Positions 16,856 through 25,397 of a stretch of DNA of 64,000 nucleotides are shown here, one piece after another. The stretch lies in the NCBI RefSeq assembly GCF_001705435.1, contig NZ_MDEN01000054.1, positions 62,001-126,000 on the forward strand, read 5' to 3'. Both the position numbers and the translations under genes were made by a program. The notes under the pieces are model-generated. The model had not been told where the DNA came from. It saw only the letters and a list, made by a program, of their open reading frames with translations, and searched no databases. Every line of letters begins with the position of its first letter. Position 1 is the stretch's first letter. The DNA comes from Pseudomonas graminis (GTDB taxonomy: Bacteria; Pseudomonadota; Gammaproteobacteria; Pseudomonadales; Pseudomonadaceae).

Positions 16856-17788
16856 ATGGCTGGTGTGATGGATTCAGTAAACCAGCGCACTCAACTGGTA
16901 GGGCAGAACCGCCTTGAACTGTTGCTGTTCCGGTTGGACGGCAAGCAGTTGTATGGGATCAACGTGTTCAAGGTAAAAGAGGTGCTTCAGTGCCCGAAAC
17001 TTACCCACATGCCCAAATCCAGTCCGATTGTGCGCGGAGTGGCAAACATTCGTGGCGGGACCATCCCGATCCTCGATCTGGCATTGGCGACCGGCGGCAA
17101 GCCGCTGTCTGACATTGCCAATTCATTCGTGATCATCACGGAGTACAACACCAAGATTCAGGGCTTCCTGGTGCATGCGGTGGAACGCATCGTCAACATG
17201 AACTGGGAAGACATTCATCCGCCACCCAAGGGCACGGGCCGCGATCACTACCTCACGGCGGTGACGCGTCTCGACAATCAGTTGGTGGAGATCATCGACG
17301 TCGAGAAGATCCTCGCCGAAGTGGCGCCGGTCTCCGAGAACATCTCGGTCGGCGTGGTCACGGCGGAGGTGCAGCACAAGGCGTTGTCCTTGCGCGTGTT
17401 GACGGTCGATGACTCTTCCGTGGCGCGCAAACAGGTGACGCGTTGCCTGCAAACCGTCGGCGTGGAAGTCACGGCGTTGAATGACGGTCGTCAGGCACTC
17501 GATTACCTGCGCAAACTGGTGGAAGAGGGCAAAAAGCCCGAAGAAGAATTCCTGATGATGATTTCCGACATTGAAATGCCGGAGATGGATGGCTATACCC
17601 TCACTGCGGAGATTCGCAGCGACCCGCGCATGCAGAAGCTGCATATCGTGTTGCACACCTCGCTGTCGGGCGTGTTCAACCAGGCGATGGTCAAGAAGGT
17701 CGGCGCTGATGATTTCCTGGCCAAGTTCCGGCCGGATGATCTGGCGGCGAGGGTAGTGGATCGTATCAAGGCGGCGGATATCAGCTGA
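16856..17788 (+). CDS. cheV: Chemotaxis coupling protein CheV
   Basis: The 310-residue protein has an N-terminal CheW-like domain (about 15-165; VRGVANIRGGTIPILDL) and a C-terminal receiver domain (about 175-305) with the phospho-acceptor Asp in MMISDIEMPEMDG. CheV links chemoreceptors to CheA and is thought to act in adaptation. GGAGGAG lies 5 nt before the ATG. cheR follows in the same direction, the standard Pseudomonas pair. Confidence 0.95.
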   Translation: MAGVMDSVNQRTQLVGQNRLELLLFRLDGKQLYGINVFKVKEVLQCPKLTHMPKSSPIVRGVANIRGGTIPILDLALATGGKPLSDIANSFVIITEYNTKIQGFLVHAVERIVNMNWEDIHPPPKGTGRDHYLTAVTRLDNQLVEIIDVEKILAEVAPVSENISVGVVTAEVQHKALSLRVLTVDDSSVARKQVTRCLQTVGVEVTALNDGRQALDYLRKLVEEGKKPEEEFLMMISDIEMPEMDGYTLTAEIRSDPRMQKLHIVLHTSLSGVFNQAMVKKVGADDFLAKFRPDDLAARVVDRIKAADIS

Positions 17789-17832
17789 GGAGGGATTTTC
17801 CTCCTTGCTGTTCACATGATTTGAGGGGCGGC

Positions 17833-18660
17833 ATGTCTACAGGTAATTTGGATTTTGATCAGTTCCGGGTATTCCTGGAAAAAGCCTGTGGCATTTTGCT
17901 GGGTGAAAATAAACAGTATCTGGTCTCCAGCCGCCTCAACAAGTTGATGGAGCAGCAGTCCATCAAGTCGTTGGGCGAGCTTATCCAGCGTATCCAGACC
18001 CAGCCGCGCAGTGGCTTGCGCGAGCAGGTGGTCGATGCGATGACGACCAACGAGACGTTGTGGTTTCGCGATACGTACCCCTTCGAGGTGCTGAAGAACA
18101 AGGTCTTGCCTGAGGCGATGAAGGCCAGCCCCAACCAGCGTTTGCGCATCTGGTCGGCGGCCTGTTCTTCGGGGCAGGAACCGTATTCGCTGTCGATGTC
18201 GATCGATGAGTTCGAGCGCAGTAACCCGGGGCAGTTGAAGTCGGGTGTGCAGATTGTGGCGACGGATTTGTCGGGTTTGATGTTGAACAATTGCAAGACG
18301 GGTGAGTACGACAGTCTGGCCATCGGCCGGGGTTTGTCGCCGGACCGTCTGCAGCGTTTTTTCGATCAGAAGACGCCAGGGCGCTGGACGGTGAAGGCGC
18401 CGATCAAGAGCCGTGTGGAGTTCCGTTCGTTCAATTTGTTGGACAGTTATGCGGCGTTGGGCAAGTTCGATATCGTGTTCTGTCGGAACGTGCTGATTTA
18501 TTTTTCGGCGGATGTGAAGAAGGACATTCTGTTGCGGATTCATTCGACGTTGAAGCCTGGGGGGTATTTGTTCCTTGGGGCGTCGGAGGCGTTGAACGGG
18601 TTACCGGATCATTATCAGATGGTGCAGTGCAGTCCCGGGATTATCTATCAGGCCAAGTGA
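17833..18660 (+). CDS. cheR: Chemotaxis protein methyltransferase CheR
   Basis: The ATG at 17833 follows GAGGGG and gives a 275-residue protein starting MSTGNLDFDQF. The N-terminal helical domain leads into a SAM-binding domain with RIWSAACSSGQEPYSLSM and DIVFCRNVLIYF. CheR methylates glutamates of chemoreceptors. It lies 44 nt after cheV and is followed by a strong terminator. Confidence 0.95.
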   Translation: MSTGNLDFDQFRVFLEKACGILLGENKQYLVSSRLNKLMEQQSIKSLGELIQRIQTQPRSGLREQVVDAMTTNETLWFRDTYPFEVLKNKVLPEAMKASPNQRLRIWSAACSSGQEPYSLSMSIDEFERSNPGQLKSGVQIVATDLSGLMLNNCKTGEYDSLAIGRGLSPDRLQRFFDQKTPGRWTVKAPIKSRVEFRSFNLLDSYAALGKFDIVFCRNVLIYFSADVKKDILLRIHSTLKPGGYLFLGASEALNGLPDHYQMVQCSPGIIYQAK

Positions 18661-18685
18661 TTGGCTGCGCTTTTGATTTGATGAG

Positions 18686-18709
18686 AACCCCGCTTAGGCG
18701 GGGTTTTTT
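18686..18709 (+). terminator. Rho-independent terminator after cheR
   Basis: AACCCCGC and GCGGGGTT pair around a TTAG loop, followed by a run of T. Confidence 0.92.
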
Positions 18710-18767
18710 GTTTTGTGTTGGCGCTTGTATTTTTGGCAGCGGGTTAATTGTGGTGGCGCTGAGTTTG

Positions 18768-19579
18768 GTCTGCCTAATGGCAGACATTTCGCCTTCGGCG
18801 AGTTACTTGGAAAAGCACCCCAAGTAACCAAGGGTGCTTGCTCCTGGTTGGGTTCCTCCTCCGTCGGAATACCCTCACTTCGGTCTCGCTCCGTGGGCCC
18901 GCGCCGAACGGGCATCCATGCCCTGACGGCGCTCTCGCCGCATCCATGCGGCTCGGCCCACTGCGCGAAACCTGCGTTCAGCCTGCACCCAAGTCGCGTT
19001 TTGCGGTGTTTGAGCCTTTTGCGTATGAAGATCAAGATCAAAAGCAGATCAGAAGCAGATCAAAGGCTTCCCGGCTGAAGCCGGTCCTACGACGTGCGCG
19101 CCGTGTCAGAGATATCTGATCGTTCCCACGCTCCGCGTAGGTATGTATCCCGTGACGCTCTGCGTCACTTCCACGGCCTGAATGTGCGTCGTCTGCGGGA
19201 CGCGGAGCGTCCGGAGCGGCATTCCCACGCGGAGCGTGGGAACGATCATCACTGACTGCACGCGGTGTATTAGTAGGACCGGCTTCAGCCGGGAAGCCTT
19301 TGATCTGCTCTTGATCTTCATGCACAGCCAGCCCAGACGACACCCGTCGCGACTTGGGTGCAGGCTGAACGCAGGTCTCGCTCCGTGGGCCGAGCGGCAT
19401 GGATGCCGCGAGAGCCGCCCCCCGCCATGGATGGCGGATGGCGGCGGGCCCACGGAGCGAGACCGGAGTGAAGGAACCCTGACGAAGGAAGGGCCCAACC
19501 AGGAGCAAGCACCCTTGGTTACTTGGGGTGCTTTTCCAAGTAACTCGCCGAAGGCGAAATATCTGCCGTTAGGCAGATG
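18768..19579. repeat. Nested multi-layer inverted repeat, about 810 bp
   Basis: Four layers of inverted repeats sit inside one another. The outer arms (about 18768-18902 and 19443-19579) share long imperfect complementarity, including CGCCTTCGGCGAGTTACTTG and AGGGTGCTTGCTCCTGGTTG. The second arms are 18973-18998 and 19349-19374. The third are REP arms at 19055-19090 and 19273-19308. The inner arms are exact 21-mers at 19118-19138 and 19227-19247 that contain GTTCCCACGCTCCGCGT. A small palindrome around GTGACGCTCTGCGTCAC lies near the centre. I see no gene, transposase or RNA gene in it; small open frames are by-products of the repeats. Confidence 0.85.
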
Positions 19580-19630
19580 CTGTTAACCGGTCAGCAGGGC
19601 CGAGCACGGACCCATGTAACGGCAAAAAAA

Positions 19631-19646
19631 CGGCACCGCCCTTGCC
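19631..19646 (+). promoter_or_regulatory. Second, distal sigma-54-like promoter before flgB
   Basis: CGGCACCGCCCTTGCC has GG and GC separated by 10 bp. It lies 112 bp upstream of the stronger proximal promoter and overlaps the first of two CCCTTGCCGCTTT direct repeats (19639-19651 and 19671-19683). Confidence 0.4.
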
Positions 19647-19742
19647 GCTTTCGTCCCATCGAGCGGAAATCCCTTGCCGCTTTTCTGTCATCCCCCAACA
19701 CCAACACCCCTGCAGCCCGCTAAAAACGGCACTTTCAGCAAG

Positions 19743-19759
19743 TGGCACGCACCTTGCTA
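19743..19759 (+). promoter_or_regulatory. Sigma-54 promoter for flgBCDE
   Basis: TGGCACGCACCTTGCTA matches the consensus almost perfectly, with GG (19744-19745) and GC (19756-19757) 10 bp apart. The flgB ATG is 46 nt downstream of the -12 element. Confidence 0.92.
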
Positions 19760-19802
19760 TAACTCCTGCACGTACATCTGGTCAGCCCTCAAAGGTCCCG
19801 AC

Positions 19803-20210
19803 ATGAGCATCAGTTTTGAAAACGCCCTCGGCATCCACGAAAAAGCGCTCAACTTCCGCGCCCAGCGTGCTGAAGTGCTGGCCAACAACATCACCAACGC
19901 CGACACCCCCAACTACAAGGCCCGTGACCTCGACTTCTCCAAAGTCCTGGCCGCCGAAAGCGACAAAAGCAAAAACGGCCACTTCGCCCTCGACATGACC
20001 AACAGCCGTCACATCGAAGCCGAAGGCATGAGCGATGGCGAAGCCAGCCTGCTCTACCGCACCCCGTCGCAGCCGTCGCTGGACCAGAACACCGTCGACT
20101 CCCAAGTCGAAAATGCCAACTACGCCGAAAACGCCATCGGTTTTCAGGCCAGCTTCACCTTGCTCAACAGCAAATTCAAAGGGCTCGTTGCAGCCCTGCG
20201 CGGAGAGTAA
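19803..20210 (+). CDS. flgB: Flagellar basal-body proximal rod protein
   Basis: The 135-residue protein starts MSISFENALGIHEKALNFRA and carries the rod motif LANNITNADTPNYKARD. The ATG at 19803 sits downstream of the sigma-54 start site; the longer open frame is rejected because it crosses the promoter. First gene of flgBCDE, 3 nt from flgC. Confidence 0.95.
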   Translation: MSISFENALGIHEKALNFRAQRAEVLANNITNADTPNYKARDLDFSKVLAAESDKSKNGHFALDMTNSRHIEAEGMSDGEASLLYRTPSQPSLDQNTVDSQVENANYAENAIGFQASFTLLNSKFKGLVAALRGE

Positions 20211-20213
20211 TCC

Positions 20214-20657
20214 ATGTCCCTGTCCAGTGTTTTCAATATTGCCGGTAGCGGCATGAGTGCCCAGAACACTCGTCTCAACACCGTGGCCAGCAACATCGCC
20301 AACGCCGAAACCGTGTCCTCCAGCATGGACAAGACCTACCGCGCCCGCCATCCGGTGTTCGCCACGGTCTTCCAGGGTCAGGAATCCGGCGGCAGCGCCT
20401 CGCTGTTCGAAGACCAGGGCCAGGCCGGCACCGGCGTACAGGTTTCCGGCATCATCGAAGACGCCTCAAACCTCGAAGCACGTTACGAGCCAAACCACCC
20501 CTCGGCTGACAAAAACGGCTACGTCTATTACCCGAACGTCAACGTCGTCAACGAGATGGCCGACATGATCTCGGCCAGTCGTTCGTTCCAGACCAACGCG
20601 GAAATCATGAACACCGCGAAAACAATGATGCAGAAGGTCCTGACCCTGGGTCAGTGA
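20214..20657 (+). CDS. flgC: Flagellar basal-body rod protein
   Basis: The 147-residue protein has the N-terminal rod motif (SAQNTRLNTVASNIANAET) and the conserved C-terminal helix (ISASRSFQTNAEIMNTAKTM) of FlgC. It follows flgB by 3 nt and precedes flgD by 15 nt, so it is in the sigma-54 flgBCDE operon. Confidence 0.96.
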   Translation: MSLSSVFNIAGSGMSAQNTRLNTVASNIANAETVSSSMDKTYRARHPVFATVFQGQESGGSASLFEDQGQAGTGVQVSGIIEDASNLEARYEPNHPSADKNGYVYYPNVNVVNEMADMISASRSFQTNAEIMNTAKTMMQKVLTLGQ

Positions 20658-20672
20658 TAAAGGGCGAAATCC

Positions 20673-21398
20673 ATGACGGTCTCAAGCACAGACGCTACCT
20701 CGACGTTCCTCAAAGGGCTGCAAAGCACGACCCCCGGGACCACAGGCACTAGCACCAAATCCAGCACCGACACCAGCAGCCTCACCGGCTCAAGTTCCCT
20801 GGGTAAGGATTCATTCCTGCAATTGCTCGTGACGCAAATGCAGAACCAGAACCCGCTCGATCCTCAGGACAACAGCGAGTTCGTGGCCCAGCTGGCTCAG
20901 TTCAGCAGCCTGGAAACCATGCAGAACCTGAGCACCTCGGTCGACTCGATCAGCACCATGTATCAGTCGTCCCAGGCGTTGCAGGCCTCGTCGCTGGTTG
21001 GCCGCTCGGTGACCGTGGACGCCGGTTCGACCTACGTCGACACCAGCAAGGCGATGACAGGTTCGGTGGTGCTGCCATCGTCCAGCACCGACACCACGGT
21101 GAAGGTCTACGACAGCACCGGTACCAACGTCGTGCGCACCATCGACCTGGGCACTCAAGCGTCCGGTACCACCTCCTTTAGCTGGGATGGCACGGATGAC
21201 AGCGGCGCAGCGGTGGCAGCGGGCAATTACAGTTTCGTCGCCAACGGCAGCCTCAACGGCACCGCCACTCAGCTGAGCACCTATCTGCCGGCGACAGTGA
21301 ACAGCGTGACCATGGGCACAACGGGCTCTGACATGACGTTGAACCTCGCCGGCGGCACCCAAGTGGCACTGGCAAAAATCAAGCAAATCGGAATTTAG
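20673..21398 (+). CDS. flgD: Hook-capping scaffold protein
   Basis: The 241-residue protein has the N-terminal export segment with KDSFLQLLVTQMQNQNPLDP, then FlgD Ig and Tudor-like domains (VKVYDSTG, GTTSFSWDGTDDSGAAVAAG). FlgD caps the growing hook and directs FlgE assembly. It lies between flgC and flgE. Confidence 0.96.
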   Translation: MTVSSTDATSTFLKGLQSTTPGTTGTSTKSSTDTSSLTGSSSLGKDSFLQLLVTQMQNQNPLDPQDNSEFVAQLAQFSSLETMQNLSTSVDSISTMYQSSQALQASSLVGRSVTVDAGSTYVDTSKAMTGSVVLPSSSTDTTVKVYDSTGTNVVRTIDLGTQASGTTSFSWDGTDDSGAAVAAGNYSFVANGSLNGTATQLSTYLPATVNSVTMGTTGSDMTLNLAGGTQVALAKIKQIGI

Positions 21399-21426
21399 AG
21401 CCGACTAGACGGCGCAGGAGTTAATC

Positions 21427-22761
21427 ATGTCTTTCAATGTTGGTCTTAGTGGGCTCTACGCCGCAAACAAAAGTCTGGACGTCACCGGCAACAACATTGC
21501 CAACGTCGCGACCACCGGTTTCAAATCTTCCCGTGCGGAGTTTGCTGACCAGTACGCCCAATCGATTCGCGGCACCTCCGGTAGCACCAACACCGGCAGT
21601 GGCGTCACCACCGCCGCCGTTTCTCAGCAGTTCACCCAGGGCACGCTGAACACCGGTACCGGTCGCAGCCTGGACCTGGCGATCAACGGCAACGGCTTCT
21701 TCATGATGAGCAACAACGGCGAGAAGCTCTACACCCGCGCCGGTGCATTTCACACCGATTCCGATGGCTACATCGTCAACGAATCGGGCAACAATCTGCA
21801 GGGCTACAGCGTTGACGGTCAGGGCAATGTCGCCACGGGCGTGCTGAGCAACCTGCGCGTCGATTCGTCGAACCTGGCGCCGAAAAGCACCAGTTTGATT
21901 ACCGTCGCCTCCAACCTGAACTCCTCGTCGACCGTGCCGACGGTGTCGACATTTTCGCCGTCGGACACCAGCAGCTACACCACGACCTACAGCACGCCGA
22001 TGTACGACAGTCAGGGTAACCAGCACACCCTCGACCAGTATTTCGCGAAGACGGGCACCAATACCTGGACCATGTACAGTCTGGTCGATGGCCGCAGCAT
22101 CAACGATCCAACGTCCACTACCGCTGACGCGACCGCAGTGACCTTCGATTCGTCGGGTGGCTTGATCACCAGCGGTACCGGCAGTCCGGACACCACCAAC
22201 TCGCCCAACGTGAGCATTGGTACGGACGGTGTTTTCTCCATCAACAACTGGGTGCCGGCCGCCAAGACAACTGTTGGCAGCACCACCACCTGGGCGAGCA
22301 ATGGTGCGGCCGCGAACGCGGGCGGGATCAAGCTCAACATGCTGGCGACCACCCAGACCAACGCCGTGTCGGGTGCGATCAGCAAGACCCAGGACGGTTA
22401 CGCCACCGGCCAGATCACGGCCATGAACATCGACGCCACCGGCAACATGTTCGCGACCTACACCAACGGTCAGTCCAAGGTGATCGGTCAGGTGTCGCTG
22501 ACCAACTTCGCCAACGTTCAGGGCCTGTCCCCGGCGGGCGGCACCAACTGGCGCGAATCGGCTTCGTCGGGCATCCCGGTCACGGGCGCTCCACAGTCGG
22601 GTACGCTGGGTTACTTGACCGGGCAGGCGCTGGAAGAATCCAACGTCGACCTGACCGGTGAGCTGGTCAACCTGATCAAGGCGCAAAGCAACTACCAGGC
22701 AAACGCCAAGACCATTTCGACCCAGAGCACCATCATGCAGACCATCATTCAGATGACCTGA
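21427..22761 (+). CDS. flgE: Flagellar hook protein
   Basis: The 444-residue protein starts [20 protein letters not shown] and has the rod/hook N-terminal motif [20 protein letters not shown] single D2 module ([20 protein letters not shown]) and the conserved C-terminal helix ([18 protein letters not shown]) follow. It is the last gene of flgBCDE and is followed by a strong terminator. A longer paralogue lies just downstream. Confidence 0.95.
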   Translation: MSFNVGLSGLYAANKSLDVTGNNIANVATTGFKSSRAEFADQYAQSIRGTSGSTNTGSGVTTAAVSQQFTQGTLNTGTGRSLDLAINGNGFFMMSNNGEKLYTRAGAFHTDSDGYIVNESGNNLQGYSVDGQGNVATGVLSNLRVDSSNLAPKSTSLITVASNLNSSSTVPTVSTFSPSDTSSYTTTYSTPMYDSQGNQHTLDQYFAKTGTNTWTMYSLVDGRSINDPTSTTADATAVTFDSSGGLITSGTGSPDTTNSPNVSIGTDGVFSINNWVPAAKTTVGSTTTWASNGAAANAGGIKLNMLATTQTNAVSGAISKTQDGYATGQITAMNIDATGNMFATYTNGQSKVIGQVSLTNFANVQGLSPAGGTNWRESASSGIPVTGAPQSGTLGYLTGQALEESNVDLTGELVNLIKAQSNYQANAKTISTQSTIMQTIIQMT

Positions 22762-22786
22762 TAACGGTCGCTGGACACGGTCAACG

Positions 22787-22812
22787 AAGCCCCTCTCTGA
22801 GGGGCTTTTTTT
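22787..22812 (+). terminator. Rho-independent terminator after flgE
   Basis: AGCCCCTC and GAGGGGCT pair around a TCT loop, followed by seven T, 26 nt after the flgE stop. Confidence 0.92.
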
Positions 22813-22907
22813 CATGGTTTTTTTTGATGGAAATATCGAGAGCCATCCCACTCTACAACTGGAAACTTCCTACTTTCGTCTTTGCGAGAATCAAGTTCGC
22901 TGACAAA

Positions 22908-22933
22908 TAAATGCCATTGAGCGGCGCCGTTTA
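22908..22933 (+). promoter_or_regulatory. Possible FliA-type promoter before flgE2
   Basis: TAAA (22908-22911) is followed, after 14 rather than 15 bp, by GCCGTTTA (22926-22933). It is the best promoter-like signal in the gap between the flgE terminator and flgE2, but the spacing and -10 are imperfect. No GG-N10-GC sigma-54 site was found here. Confidence 0.3.
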
Positions 22934-23017
22934 TGCGGCCCGTTCGATTGCATTCCTTTGCCCGCGATCTCGATGCATCGACGAGCGTGTCGTTGAACAA
23001 CGACTCAGGGAGTGTTC

Positions 23018-24754
23018 ATGTCATTCAACACAGCGGTTTCAGGTTTGCACGCGGCGCACAAGCGCATGGAAGTGGCCGGCAACAACATCGCCAACGTCCA
23101 CACCTCCGGTTTTAAATCCTCTCGCGCCGAATTCTCGGCGGTCTATTCCTCCTCTATGCTCGGTGGCAGCCGCACGGCCTCGGGGGATGGGGTGCAAGTG
23201 GCCAACGTTTCGCAGAATTTTGCCCCCGGCGGGGTCATCACCAGCGAGGGCAGGGCGCTCGACATGCGCATTCAGGGCAGCGGTTTTTTTGTCATGAGTG
23301 ACGCCGGTTCCATCAGTTACGGCCGGTCCGGGGCGTTCATCAAGGATGCGCAGAATTTTGTCGTCGACGCCCACGGCAGCCGCTTGCAAGGCTACGGGGT
23401 GACAGACGCCGGGGAGGTGATCAGCGGCGTTCGTACGGATCTGAAGATCGACGCGGCCGACATGTCGCCCAAGGCCACGGGCAAGATGGAGCAGACCCTC
23501 AACCTGAACGCGGCGTCGGCGTCACTTGGCGCCCTCCCGCGGTTCGATCCTGGCGACCCGACTACCTACACGCGGGTAACGGGACGGCTGATTCAGGATG
23601 CCGGCGTTCCGCCAACGGATCACGAGCTCAAGCAGTACTTCGTCAAGACTGAAGACGACAACTGGACGTCGTACATTCTCGTCGACGGCGTCAATCCGCT
23701 GGACCCCACCAGCACCGCGCCTCTGGAGATCGGTTTGCAGGTGTCTGCGGCGGGGAGGCTTTCGCTCACCGGCCCGACGGCGGCGGTGAAGATGATTTCC
23801 GACACCGAGTTGTCCCTGCAGACATGGCGCCCGGCGGTGAACGTCAACGGCACCTGGACCGCCAGCCCCGCGCCGTCTCCAGGACCGATCTCACTGCCGT
23901 TGCTGGACGGCGGCCTGCCGGTGCTCGACCCGGCCGATCCGCTCATGCCGCGGCCCGTGCCGACCTTCAATCCTGCGGACATCACCACCTACACCAAGGC
24001 GTCCACCTATGGCGTGTTCGACAGCCTCGGCATGCGCCACGAAATGACCCAGTATTTTGTCAAAGACGGCAGCAACAGCTGGAAGATGCATACGCTGATT
24101 GACGGGCGCAACCCGCAGGACCCGACCAGCACGGCGCCCTCGACGGCGAGCATGCTGTTCGACTCCGGCGGCTCGCTGCAATCGCTGATCGGCAGTCAAT
24201 GGCTGACCGCCGCCAACAACACCCTGACCCTCGAAGGCTGGGTGCCGGCCAAACCGCTGGACGGCAACAAACCGGGCGGGCGTTGGGGCGCGAATGGCGC
24301 GGTGGGAAATGCCGACGGCATTGTCATGGACTTCAACAAGCTCAGTCAGCACAACGCCGCCACCGGCAGCAGCAACATCGTGATCGATGGCCACACGGCA
24401 GGGCAGGCGAACCAGCTGACGATCGACAAGAGCGGCATGCTGATGATCGGCTTCAGCAATGGCCTGCACCGCAATGTCGGTCAGGTCATGCTCGCCAGCT
24501 TCGCCAACAACCAGGGGCTGCAGCCGGTGAGCGACACGCGCTGGGTCGAAACCCTGGCCTCTGGCGTGGCCAATTACGACATGCCGGGTGTCGGCACCTT
24601 GGGCAGTGTCATCGGGCACTCGCTGGAGGGCTCCAATGTCACGTTGACCAATGAACTGGTTGAACTGATCCAGGCGCAGACGGCTTATCAGGCGAACTCG
24701 AAAACCCTGTCGACGGAGGCGGAACTGATGCAGACGTTGATACGCGCAACTTGA
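23018..24754 (+). CDS. Second flagellar hook-like protein with a tandemly duplicated D2 module
   Basis: The 578-residue protein begins MSFNTAVSGLHAAHKRMEVA and ends in the FlgE-type helix ELIQAQTAYQANSKTLSTE. Between them lie two copies of the hook D2 module, at about residues 176-282 (TTYTRVT...LKQYFVK...LVDGVNPLDPTSTAP) and 317-412 (TTYTKAS...MTQYFVK...LIDGRNPQDPTSTAP), joined by a Pro-rich linker. Normal FlgE, including the copy at 21427, has one. The ATG at 23018 is preferred, with AGGGAG 5 nt upstream, over an in-frame GTG. It is separated from flgE by a terminator and is probably expressed on its own. Working name flgE2. Confidence 0.85.
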   Translation: MSFNTAVSGLHAAHKRMEVAGNNIANVHTSGFKSSRAEFSAVYSSSMLGGSRTASGDGVQVANVSQNFAPGGVITSEGRALDMRIQGSGFFVMSDAGSISYGRSGAFIKDAQNFVVDAHGSRLQGYGVTDAGEVISGVRTDLKIDAADMSPKATGKMEQTLNLNAASASLGALPRFDPGDPTTYTRVTGRLIQDAGVPPTDHELKQYFVKTEDDNWTSYILVDGVNPLDPTSTAPLEIGLQVSAAGRLSLTGPTAAVKMISDTELSLQTWRPAVNVNGTWTASPAPSPGPISLPLLDGGLPVLDPADPLMPRPVPTFNPADITTYTKASTYGVFDSLGMRHEMTQYFVKDGSNSWKMHTLIDGRNPQDPTSTAPSTASMLFDSGGSLQSLIGSQWLTAANNTLTLEGWVPAKPLDGNKPGGRWGANGAVGNADGIVMDFNKLSQHNAATGSSNIVIDGHTAGQANQLTIDKSGMLMIGFSNGLHRNVGQVMLASFANNQGLQPVSDTRWVETLASGVANYDMPGVGTLGSVIGHSLEGSNVTLTNELVELIQAQTAYQANSKTLSTEAELMQTLIRAT

Positions 24755-24810
24755 TTGCGCGCCCGCCGAAAATCGCGATGCGGGAATGAACCTCGGCAGC
24801 CTCACCGGCC

Positions 24811-24903
24811 TCTTCCCGGCTGAAGCCGGTCCTACACAAGCGACGCGCAATCAGTGAGATTGGGTGTGAACGCTAACGTAGGACCGGCTTTAGCCGGGAA
24901 GGC
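24811..24903. repeat. REP pair (inverted)
   Basis: CTTCCCGGCTGAAGCCGGTC (from 24812) and GTAGGACCGGCTTTAGCCGG (from 24879) form an inverted REP doublet just after flgE2. The spacer includes CAGTGAGATTGG, a segment also found in the spacers of the 46-kb REP array. Confidence 0.85.
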
Positions 24904-24946
24904 GGCGTGTCAGACGATCAGTCCGTCACGGTCCAAACGAAACAAC

Positions 24947-25126
24947 TCAAATCGAGCAATCCGACTTCACATACGCGGCGCTGATCCGCGTCCAGCCTTC
25001 GCCGGGGCTGGTCTGGGCGCAGACCGTGCGGTGGGCGCCTTGCCAGAGGAAATAAGGTGCCGGCGCCGCCCAGGCGGCAAACGAGCAGGCAATCAATGTA
25101 AGGAGCAGGGCGGTGCGCAGACCCAT
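24947..25126 (-). CDS. Small exported protein of unknown function
   Basis: Starting at the ATG at 25126, the 59-residue product opens with a clear signal peptide (LRTALLLTLIACSFAAWAA) and a short mature part of about 38 residues with two cysteines (TVCAQTSPGEGW and VKSDCSI), which could form one disulfide. An in-frame GTG at 25180 would add 18 residues. It lies antisense to the flagellar genes, between flgE2 and the flgF promoter. I do not recognise a family. The coherent signal peptide argues against chance. Confidence 0.55.
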   Translation of the reverse strand: MGLRTALLLTLIACSFAAWAAPAPYFLWQGAHRTVCAQTSPGEGWTRISAAYVKSDCSI

Positions 25127-25327
25127 GACGGTTTTCCGTAGCGACTGAAGCGAATTCACAAAACGCTGCAAGTTTCGCACCCCATGGAGAGTTTTCTGGC
25201 GCTCGCTGCCGTCGATTTGCAGGAAACCGGCGGTCCGCTGTCGCGCAGCGGCTCAAACCGGATCCCAGTCCGCTAAATCCGGCCGGAATCATTGAAGAAT
25301 CAACGCTTTGTATCACCGCTGAAAAAC

Positions 25328-25343
25328 TGGTTCGATTATTGCT
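25328..25343 (+). promoter_or_regulatory. Sigma-54 promoter for flgFGHIJKL
   Basis: TGGTTCGATTATTGCT has GG (25329-25330) and GC (25341-25342) exactly 10 bp apart and the TTGC core. It lies 56 nt before the flgF start. Confidence 0.8.
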
Positions 25344-25397
25344 ATGACCTGTTTAGTACAGCTACAGACGGCAAGCGTCTGTCGGAGGAGGAAGACT

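Noticed and set aside
18768..19579. Insertion sequence
   Set aside because: The inverted arms look like transposon ends, but no transposase frame is present and the arms are nested in several layers.
21421..22851. Minus-strand frame of 476 codons over flgE
   Set aside because: It is fully antisense to flgE and has no motif of its own.
22813..23017. Sigma-54 promoter for flgE2
   Set aside because: The closest candidates have 11 bp between GG and GC (for example GGCCCGTTCGATTGC), which is the wrong spacing.
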